Shown here piece by piece: positions 46,442-53,524 of a DNA stretch of 64,000 nt. Where the stretch lies: NCBI GenBank assembly GCA_958295895.1, contig CATQHI010000005.1, positions 72,501 to 136,500 of the forward strand, read 5' to 3'. Each line of letters opens with the position of its first letter. Positions within the stretch are counted from its first letter, which is position 1. The notes beneath the pieces are model-generated. The model saw nothing but the letters and a program-made list of their open reading frames with translations, had not been told where the DNA came from and did no database searches. The position numbers and the translations under genes are program-made. Source of the DNA: Saprospiraceae bacterium. Lineage in GTDB: Bacteria; Bacteroidota; Bacteroidia; Chitinophagales; Saprospiraceae.

Positions 46442-47461
46442 ATGAACGAACTGGCAGACCGCTTTACCACCGCCACGGGCAGTAGGTTTTACCTTACCGC
46501 CGGGGATGCGGACGGGGTAGGCAACTACCTCCGGCAGCAGGGCTACCTGATCGACGGGGAGGAAGTCACGGAGGTGGAACCGGCCGGCGAGGGCAATATG
46601 AACCTCACGCTACGGGTAGTGACTAGCCGGCGGCACTTTATCCTTAAGCAGAGCCGGCCGTGGGTAGCCAAATTTCCCCAACTGGAAGCTCCGGTGGAGC
46701 GTGTGCTCATCGAACGTGATTTCCAGCGGGCCATCGCCGGCGATCGCTTTCTGACCGGTAAGATGCCCGAGCTGCTTAAGTCCGATGCCACCAACTACGT
46801 ACTACTGCTGGAGGACCTGGGGGAGGACGCCACGGACCTAAGCACTATCTACACCGATGGAGAGGGCATGAGTCGCGGTCAGCTCGCCACCCTGCTGGAA
46901 TACGCCGGTAAGTTGCACCGGCTCCACCCCCCGGGCTTTCCCGCCAACACAGCCCTTAAGGCGCTCAACCACGCGCACGTGTTCGACCTGCCCCTGCGGC
47001 CGGACAACGGCTTTTCGCTCGACGCCATTCATCCCGGACTGGCCGAGGTAGCCCAGCCCTTCCAGCACGATGAAAAACTTCGCCGCGTGGTGACTGGCCT
47101 GGGTCGGCACTACCTGGCTACCGGCACCGCGTTGATTCACGGCGACTTCTACCCGGGCAGTTTTCTGGAAACCGACGGTGGGGTATACGTCATCGACGCC
47201 GAGTTCGCCTACCTGGGCCGACCGGAGTTCGATATCGGCGTGCTGATGGCCCACCTATTGATGAGCCGCGCCAGCGAAAAGCGCATTTTACAGATCGACA
47301 CCGACTACGCCAAGCCGGCGGGCTTCGATGCGGGGCTAGCGCGGCAGTTTTGTTACGTAGAGATCATCCGGCGCATCATCGGTATTGCCCAACTACCGCT
47401 CTCCCTGACGCTCGACGAACGTGGCCGGATCCTGGATCGGGCGCGGGCGGGGCTGGTGTAG
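46442..47461 (+). CDS. Phosphotransferase of the APH fold, methylthioribose-kinase-like
   Basis: 339 residues from ATG 46442 (MNELADRF; ATG 46436 is two codons earlier). Order of motifs matches MtnK: GEGNMNLTLRV for the glycine-rich loop, FILKQSRPWVAKFPQLEAPVERVLIE with the ATP-binding Lys, catalytic HGDFYPGS near 233 and VIDAEFAYLGRPEFDIG near 255. Would phosphorylate 5-methylthioribose or a related sugar. The open frame extends back to 46238, but that stretch overlaps the promoter. No other methionine-salvage gene is next to it, so the substrate remains open. Confidence 0.82.
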   Translation: MNELADRFTTATGSRFYLTAGDADGVGNYLRQQGYLIDGEEVTEVEPAGEGNMNLTLRVVTSRRHFILKQSRPWVAKFPQLEAPVERVLIERDFQRAIAGDRFLTGKMPELLKSDATNYVLLLEDLGEDATDLSTIYTDGEGMSRGQLATLLEYAGKLHRLHPPGFPANTALKALNHAHVFDLPLRPDNGFSLDAIHPGLAEVAQPFQHDEKLRRVVTGLGRHYLATGTALIHGDFYPGSFLETDGGVYVIDAEFAYLGRPEFDIGVLMAHLLMSRASEKRILQIDTDYAKPAGFDAGLARQFCYVEIIRRIIGIAQLPLSLTLDERGRILDRARAGLV

Positions 47462-47491
47462 GACAACCGTCCGGGGTGTCAGTCCGTTAGT

Positions 47492-47499
47492 TAAGTTTG
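47492..47499 (+). promoter_or_regulatory. Promoter box TAAGTTTG upstream of secA
   Basis: Exact TAnnTTTG, 97 bases before the secA start. Copy 10 of the repeat lies between them. Confidence 0.5.
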
Positions 47500-47552
47500 G
47501 TGCCACATTGGCGGATGCGAGCGGCTGGCTTGGTATTCGCACGAATGAGCTT

Positions 47553-47570
47553 GCACCCGCGTCCCCGCCC
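47553..47570 (+). repeat. Dispersed 18-bp repeat, copy 10 (secA leader)
   Basis: GCACCCGCGTCCCCGCCC, 17 of 18, preceded by CTT, in sense 26 bases before the secA start; TTTTAC follows three bases on. Confidence 0.8.
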
Positions 47571-47596
47571 CTGTTTTACTGTAAAGTTTCCCCGTT

Positions 47597-50500
47597 ATGT
47601 TCAAGGCCCTCAAACGACTCTTCGGTTCTAAGCAGGACCGCGACGTTGCCATCTACCAACCCGTGGTGGAGGAGATCAACGAAATCTTTGCGGAGCTGAG
47701 CACGCTGTCGAACGACGAGCTGCGGGCACGTACGGACACCTTCCGCAGCCGCATCGCCGAGTACCTCTCCGGTATCGACGGGGAGATTAAAAAGTTGCGG
47801 GAAGAGGCAGAGGCCGAGCCTGATTTTCGGCAAAAGGACGACATCTTTAAGGAAGTCGATCGACTGCAGGAGCAGCGTGACGAGGAGCTCGAAGTGGTAC
47901 TCAAGGAAATTCTGCCCGCCGCCTTTGCTACGGTCAAGGAAGCCGCCCGCCGCTTTACCGAAGGCCCCCTGACAATGACCGCCACCGCGGCCGACCGGGA
48001 ACTGGCCGCCAAGCGCGACTACGTGACCATCGACGAAAACGGGCAGGCTACCTACAGCAATACCTGGATGGCCGCCGGCGGTGAGATCGAATGGCAGATG
48101 ATCCACTACGACGTACAGCTGATCGGCGGACAGGTGCTGCACGACGGTAAGATTGCCGAGATGCAGACCGGTGAGGGTAAGACCCTGGTGGCCACCCTGC
48201 CGGCCTACCTCAACGGACTGAGCGGCCGCGGCGTGCACGTGGTGACGGTCAACAACTACCTGGCCCAGCGGGATGCGGAGTGGATCGGCCCGGTGATGCA
48301 GTTCCTGGGTTTGAGTATCGACTGTATTGACCTCTACCGCCCCCACAGTCCCGAGCGGGTGAAGGCCTACGCGGCCGACATCACCTACGGTACCAACAAC
48401 GAGTTCGGCTTTGATTACCTGCGGGACAACATGGCCCGCGCGATCGCCGACAAGGTGCAGCGCGCCCACCACTTCGCGATGATTGACGAGGTAGACTCGG
48501 TGCTGGTTGACGATGCCCGTACGCCGCTAATCATCTCCGGCCCGGTCACCAACAACGCCGACGATCAGGACTACCTGGAGCTCAAACCGGCCATCGAAAA
48601 ACTGATCGCCGCCCAGCAGCGGACGGCCAATAAGTTCCTGACCGAAGCCAAGCGCCTGTTCAACGAGGGCTACATTGGCCCGGAGGAGGGGGAGGCCGGT
48701 CTGGCCCTGTACCGCGCTTTCCGCGCCTACCCCAAGAGCCGCCCCCTGATCAAGTTTCTCTCCACCGAAGGTGCCCGTGTGCTGCTGCAGAAGACGGAGA
48801 ACACCTACATGGCGGAAAACAACAAACGGATGCCGGAGGTGGATGCCGAGCTCTACTTCACTATCGACGAGAAGAACCGCCAGGTCGACCTCACCGATAA
48901 GGGCACTGACTACCTAAGTAAGTACAACGACGACCCCAGCTTCTTCATCCTGCACGATCTAGCCACTAGCATGGCCGAGGTCGAAAAGCGCTCCGATCTG
49001 AGCAAGGAAGAGAAGGCCCTAGAGAAGAACAAACTAGCTCAGGATTTTGGCGTCAAATCCAAGCGCCTGCACGCTATCTCCCAGTTGCTCAAGGCCTACG
49101 CCCTCTTCGAGCGCGATTCGGAGTACGTGGTGATGGACGGGCAGGTCAAGATCGTCGACGAGCAGACCGGCCGCATGATGGAGGGCCGTCGCTACTCCGA
49201 CGGACTCCACCAGGCGCTCGAGGCCAAGGAGAACGTCAAGGTGGGCGAATTGACGCAAACCTACGCCACGGTGACCCTGCAGAACTACTTCCGCATGTAC
49301 CATAAGCTCTGTGGTATGACGGGTACGGCCGAGACCGAGGCCGGGGAGTTCTGGGAGATCTATAAGCTCGACGTCGTGGTGATCCCCACCAACCGGCCCG
49401 TACAGCGCGCCGACACGAACGATAAGATCTACAAGACGGACCGCGAGAAATTCAACGCCGTCATTGACGACATTGTGGAGCTGAGTAACGCCGGTCGCCC
49501 CGTACTGGTAGGCACCACGGCCGTAGACATCAGCGAGAAGCTGAGCCGTATGCTCAAGCTCCGTGGTATCGAGCACAACGTCCTGAATGCCAAGCAGCAC
49601 CAGCGCGAGGCCGATATCGTCGCCGAGGCCGGTCGCCCCGGCAAGGTGACCATTGCTACTAACATGGCCGGCCGGGGTACGGACATTAAGATCGGCGAGG
49701 CCGTCAAGCAGGCCGGTGGACTGGCCATCGTCGGTACCGAGCGCCACGATAGCCGGCGGGTAGACCGCCAGTTGCGCGGTCGGGCCGGCCGTCAGGGAGA
49801 TCCTGGATCGAGCCTCTTCTACGTCAGCCTGGAGGATAAGCTGATGCGTTACTTCCAGAGCGACCGGATCGCTAAATGGATGGACCGCGCCGGCCACAAG
49901 GAGGGCGACGTGATCCAGGCCGGCATCGTGACCAAGTCGATCGAGAACGCCCAGAAAAAGGTGGAGGAGAACAACTTCGGCATCCGCAAGCGGCTGCTCG
50001 AGTACGATGACGTGATGAACATCCAGCGTGAGGCCATCTACCGCAAGCGCGATAATGCCCTGAGCGGGCAGCGGCTGAGCCTGGACCTGAATAACTCCTT
50101 CGAGGGGCTCATCGACGACATCGCCTACGCCCACAAGCAGAACGGTACCTACGACACCTTCCGCCTGGCCACCCAGCGGCTGCTTGGCTTCGAGTCTACG
50201 ATCCAGGCCGCCGACTTTGACCACAAGGACGTCAACGACGTAGCCGATCAACTGCTGGAGGAGTTCCGCGCCTTCTACGATAAGAAAATGCTCACCCTCA
50301 TCGACCGGGTGATGCCGCACATCCGCCGCGTCAACGAGGAGCAGCCCGGTCGCTTCCGGCGTATCATCATTCCGTTCACCGACGGCAGCACCCACCCGCT
50401 ACAGATTACGGCAGACATCGAGCGTGCCCTGGAGACCAACGGCCGCAGCATCAAATCCGACATCGAAAAGACGGTCACCCTGGCCATCCTCGACGAGAAC

Positions 50501-50926
50501 TGGAAGGAGCACCTCCGCAGCATGGACGAGCTCAAGACCAGTACCAACATGGCCTCCTTTGAGCAGAAGGACCCACTGGTGGTATATAAGATGGAATCCT
50601 ACAATCTCTTCGAGGAGCTCATCAGCCGCATCAACATGAAGACCACCAGCTACCTGGCCACGGGTGATCTGCTGGTGCAGCAGCCCGAGGAGATCCAGGA
50701 GGCCCGCCCGCCCCGCCGCGTGGTCACCCCACCCACCCAGATCAACCGCAGCAGTCAGGAGCCGGTCGGCGCCGAGGCCCAGGCCGCCGCCGCCCGCCAG
50801 GCCGCCGAATCCGTCAGCCAGCCCCAGAAGGTAGAAACCTTCCAGCGGGAAACGGCCAAGGTGAAGCGCAACGACCCCTGCCCCTGCGGTAGCGGCAAGA
50901 AGTTCAAGCACTGCCACGGCAAGTAG
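47597..50926 (+). CDS. secA: Protein translocase subunit SecA
   Basis: 1109 residues, the long form of Bacteroidota. ATPase motor of Sec export: Walker A TGEGKT near 191, DEVD near 298, NMAGRGTDIKIG and the GRAGRQGDPGSS helicase motif near 694-735. The preprotein cross-linking and scaffold domains follow. The C-terminal zinc SEC-C motif CPCGSGKKFKHCHG is intact and follows a Pro/Ala/Gln linker. Confidence 0.98.
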   Translation: MFKALKRLFGSKQDRDVAIYQPVVEEINEIFAELSTLSNDELRARTDTFRSRIAEYLSGIDGEIKKLREEAEAEPDFRQKDDIFKEVDRLQEQRDEELEVVLKEILPAAFATVKEAARRFTEGPLTMTATAADRELAAKRDYVTIDENGQATYSNTWMAAGGEIEWQMIHYDVQLIGGQVLHDGKIAEMQTGEGKTLVATLPAYLNGLSGRGVHVVTVNNYLAQRDAEWIGPVMQFLGLSIDCIDLYRPHSPERVKAYAADITYGTNNEFGFDYLRDNMARAIADKVQRAHHFAMIDEVDSVLVDDARTPLIISGPVTNNADDQDYLELKPAIEKLIAAQQRTANKFLTEAKRLFNEGYIGPEEGEAGLALYRAFRAYPKSRPLIKFLSTEGARVLLQKTENTYMAENNKRMPEVDAELYFTIDEKNRQVDLTDKGTDYLSKYNDDPSFFILHDLATSMAEVEKRSDLSKEEKALEKNKLAQDFGVKSKRLHAISQLLKAYALFERDSEYVVMDGQVKIVDEQTGRMMEGRRYSDGLHQALEAKENVKVGELTQTYATVTLQNYFRMYHKLCGMTGTAETEAGEFWEIYKLDVVVIPTNRPVQRADTNDKIYKTDREKFNAVIDDIVELSNAGRPVLVGTTAVDISEKLSRMLKLRGIEHNVLNAKQHQREADIVAEAGRPGKVTIATNMAGRGTDIKIGEAVKQAGGLAIVGTERHDSRRVDRQLRGRAGRQGDPGSSLFYVSLEDKLMRYFQSDRIAKWMDRAGHKEGDVIQAGIVTKSIENAQKKVEENNFGIRKRLLEYDDVMNIQREAIYRKRDNALSGQRLSLDLNNSFEGLIDDIAYAHKQNGTYDTFRLATQRLLGFESTIQAADFDHKDVNDVADQLLEEFRAFYDKKMLTLIDRVMPHIRRVNEEQPGRFRRIIIPFTDGSTHPLQITADIERALETNGRSIKSDIEKTVTLAILDENWKEHLRSMDELKTSTNMASFEQKDPLVVYKMESYNLFEELISRINMKTTSYLATGDLLVQQPEEIQEARPPRRVVTPPTQINRSSQEPVGAEAQAAAARQAAESVSQPQKVETFQRETAKVKRNDPCPCGSGKKFKHCHGK

Positions 50927-50946
50927 TTTTCTAATCAACCCCAGGA

Positions 50947-51582
50947 TTGAATCAACTGATCGACCACACCTTCCTTAGCCCCCAGGCTACGCTAGCTGAC
51001 ATCAAGCGCCTCTGCGCCGAAGCAGTGGAGCACGGCTTCTACGCCATTTGTATCCCACCCTACTACGTCGCCCGCGCCCGGGCCGAGCTACAGGATACCG
51101 GTGTGCGCCTTGCCACCGTGATCGGCTTTCCCTACGGATACTCCGAGACGGTGATCAAGGTCGCCGAGGCCCGTCGCAGCATCGAGGAGGGGGCCGACGA
51201 GCTCGACATCGTCATCAACATCGCCGCCGTCAAATCCGCCGACTGGGCCTACGTGCGCACCGAGATCGAGCAGATGGCTACCACCGTGCGCCTCAAGGGC
51301 AAGGTCTGCAAGCTGATCCTAGAGCTTGGCGTACTTACCGATGCCGAGCGCGATCGCCTGATCGAGATCTGCAACGCCGTGCGGCCGAACTACGTCAAAA
51401 CCTCTTCCGGCCTCCACGGCGGAGCCACCGTGGAGCAAGTGCGCCAACTGCGTGCTACCTTGCATCCCGAAATCAAGATCAAGGCCAGTGGCGGTATTCG
51501 CAGCGGTGCCGACGCTCAGGCCCTGCTCGCGGCCGGCGCCGACCGCATCGGCACCTCGGCCAGTCTCGTCCTACTCACCTAA
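50947..51582 (+). CDS. deoC: Deoxyribose-phosphate aldolase
   Basis: 211 residues from a TTG start (MNQLIDHTFLSPQAT). Schiff-base Lys in NYVKTSSG near 149, second Lys in IKASGGIR near 179, and Asp in ELDIVIN. Splits 2-deoxyribose-5-phosphate to glyceraldehyde-3-phosphate and acetaldehyde. Starts 20 bases after secA and ends 11 bases before the SPOR-like gene; probably one transcript. Confidence 0.95.
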   Translation: MNQLIDHTFLSPQATLADIKRLCAEAVEHGFYAICIPPYYVARARAELQDTGVRLATVIGFPYGYSETVIKVAEARRSIEEGADELDIVINIAAVKSADWAYVRTEIEQMATTVRLKGKVCKLILELGVLTDAERDRLIEICNAVRPNYVKTSSGLHGGATVEQVRQLRATLHPEIKIKASGGIRSGADAQALLAAGADRIGTSASLVLLT

Positions 51583-51593
51583 GTTTTTCGTCC

Positions 51594-51998
51594 ATGCGCA
51601 CCCTGCTTGCCCTCGCCGCCGTGTTGCTCGCTACCGCCACCAGCCAGGCGCAGCAGTCCAGTAACCTGGTCGTCACCCCCGATCCCGACGTGGAGCGCCT
51701 GCTCGACCTTTTCGCCGAGGTCAGCGAGGCCGAGGAGGAGGTCGAGGGCTGGCGCGTACAGATCCTAGCTACTACCGACCGGCAACAACTGGAGCAAACT
51801 GAGGCAGAGTTCAAATCGACCTACCCCAGCGTACCCATCGACTGGGTGCACAATAGCCCCTACTACAAGTTGCGCGCGGGGGCCTTCTTTACCCGCCCTG
51901 AGGCCGACGGTCTCCGCCAGCGCTTGAGCCGCGAGTTCGAGGGCGTCTATCTGGTTAAGGATGAAGTCACCGAAGCCGAGCTGCTTAAGATGTACTAA
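51594..51998 (+). CDS. Exported SPOR-like domain protein
   Basis: 134 residues from ATG 51594. Signal peptide (LLATATSQAQ), short spacer, then a SPOR-type fold: GWRVQILATTDRQQLEQTEAEFKSTYP, YYKLRAGAFFTRPEADGLRQRLSREFEGVYLVKDEV. SPOR domains bind denuded peptidoglycan glycan, and the next gene is rodA, so a cell-wall role is plausible. An open frame before 51594 belongs to deoC in another frame. Confidence 0.85.
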   Translation: MRTLLALAAVLLATATSQAQQSSNLVVTPDPDVERLLDLFAEVSEAEEEVEGWRVQILATTDRQQLEQTEAEFKSTYPSVPIDWVHNSPYYKLRAGAFFTRPEADGLRQRLSREFEGVYLVKDEVTEAELLKMY

Positions 51999-52001
51999 CC
52001 C

Positions 52002-53417
52002 ATGGCCCGTTCCCTGAAGCGGCCGCGTACGGATGTCACCACCGTCATCCTGTACATTTTTTTGGTGTGTACGGGGCTGCTCATGATCTACTCCGTGGGT
52101 GCTCCCCCGGATGGCTACACGGGTAGCACCCTGAACCTTCTCACTACCCCCTTCGGCAAGCAATTTATCTGGGCCGGTATTTCGGTAGGCGTCTGGGTCT
52201 GCATCAATTACCTCATCGACCGCAAGGTCTGGGTAGTGGGTGCCTATCCCATCTACGCCGTCACCGTCCTGCTACTCCTACTGGTCCTGGTGGTGGGTAA
52301 GGAGATCAATGGAGCCCGTTCCTGGTTCAGTCTGGCGGGTTTCACCTTTCAGCCCAGCGAGCTGGCCAAGTTTGGGGCCTGTCTGGCCATGGCGGCCTTC
52401 CTGAGTCAGTACTCCGGTAAGCTCGATCAGCTGCGTACGGTTGTTTATGGCTGTATCATTTGGCTCATTCCGGCCGTTGTCATTCTGGGCCAGCCGGATA
52501 TGGGCTCTACACTGGTCTTCACCGGCTTTCTACTCGTCATGTACCGCGAAGGGCTCACCCCGCTGCTCTTCGTCCTCGGTGGTTTCACGGCGTTCATGGT
52601 CGTACTCGGCATCCTTTTTCCCTTTCAGTACCTACTGGTGGCGCTACTGGCCCTCTGTGTGCTCCTCTACGCCCTTTCCCTTCCCCGGCGGTCTAAACTG
52701 TACGGTCTACTGGGCGGGGCCGCGGGTGCAGCGGCCTACGTGGGGGTACAGTCCGGCTACGGCTGGCAGTCCGCCGCGGGACTAGGTATCCTACTCTTCG
52801 CGCTGATCGGCTACCACCTTAGCCAGCGCAACACCCGCCTGGTCGCCACCAGCCTATTTTTCATCAGCTGGGGGCTGGCCCTCACCTTCACGGCTAACTA
52901 CGTCTATACCAGCGACGTGCTTCCCGCCCACCAGCACGAGCGCATCGTGGTGTGGCTGCACCCCGAGGATGCCGACCCCCGGGGCAGCTACTACAATCTG
53001 CTGCAGAGTAAGCTGGCCATTGCCGCCGGGGGCCTGAGCGGGCGGGGTCTCCAGCAGGGTACCATGACCCGCTTCGACTACGTGCCGGAGCAGCAGACGG
53101 ACTTCATCTTCTCCGCCATTGGTGAGGAGCAGGGCTTCATTGGAGTAGGGATGCTGATCCTCATCTTCGGTCTGCTACTCTACCGTATAACGGTGATCGC
53201 TGAGCGGCAGCGGCGCACCTTCGCCCGGGCCTACGCCTACGGAGTGGCCGGTATATTACTGGTCCATTTTCTAGTCAACGTAGGGATGACGATGGGCTTG
53301 GTGCCGGTGATCGGCATTCCACTGCCGTTCATCTCTAAGGGGGGCTCCTCGCTGCTGAGCTTCACGATCATGATCGCCGTGATGCTGAAGCTGGATAAGC
53401 ACCGGGGGGAGGTGTAG
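52002..53417 (+). CDS. rodA: Peptidoglycan glycosyltransferase RodA (SEDS family)
   Basis: 471 residues, about ten membrane helices. SEDS signature: GKEINGARSWFSLAGFTFQPSELAKFG early, QPDMGSTLV for the catalytic-Asp helix, and PEQQTDFIFSAIGEEQGFIG then GLVPVIGIPLPFISKGGSSLL late. A hydrophilic-poor middle stretch (~190-250) contains LGGAAGAAAYVG from repeat copy 11. Polymerises lipid II in the elongation machinery. Starts three bases after the SPOR-like gene. Confidence 0.94.
   Translation: MARSLKRPRTDVTTVILYIFLVCTGLLMIYSVGAPPDGYTGSTLNLLTTPFGKQFIWAGISVGVWVCINYLIDRKVWVVGAYPIYAVTVLLLLLVLVVGKEINGARSWFSLAGFTFQPSELAKFGACLAMAAFLSQYSGKLDQLRTVVYGCIIWLIPAVVILGQPDMGSTLVFTGFLLVMYREGLTPLLFVLGGFTAFMVVLGILFPFQYLLVALLALCVLLYALSLPRRSKLYGLLGGAAGAAAYVGVQSGYGWQSAAGLGILLFALIGYHLSQRNTRLVATSLFFISWGLALTFTANYVYTSDVLPAHQHERIVVWLHPEDADPRGSYYNLLQSKLAIAAGGLSGRGLQQGTMTRFDYVPEQQTDFIFSAIGEEQGFIGVGMLILIFGLLLYRITVIAERQRRTFARAYAYGVAGILLVHFLVNVGMTMGLVPVIGIPLPFISKGGSSLLSFTIMIAVMLKLDKHRGEV
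52712..52729 (-). repeat. Dispersed 18-bp repeat, copy 11 (inside rodA)
   Basis: GGGCGGGGCCGCGGGTGC on plus, the same 18-mer as copy 13, antisense to rodA, coding for GGAAGA in a membrane segment. Confidence 0.85.
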
Positions 53418-53462
53418 GGTAGTACAATGCTGCTTCCGGCTGCACCGGCAGTGTGCAGAAAA

Positions 53463-53497
53463 AAGCGGGTGAAGACATTAGATGTCTTCACCCGCTT
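53463..53497. terminator. Bidirectional terminator hairpin
   Basis: AAGCGGGTGAAGACAT - TAG - ATGTCTTCACCCGCTT, preceded by an A-run, between convergent rodA and the outer-membrane protein gene. Confidence 0.88.
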
Positions 53498-53524
53498 GAT
53501 GGTGGTGTTGGAGGCAGCTTCGTA

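Noticed and set aside
49034-50395. 453-codon open frame antisense to secA
   Set aside because: Shadow of secA; no signal or domain.
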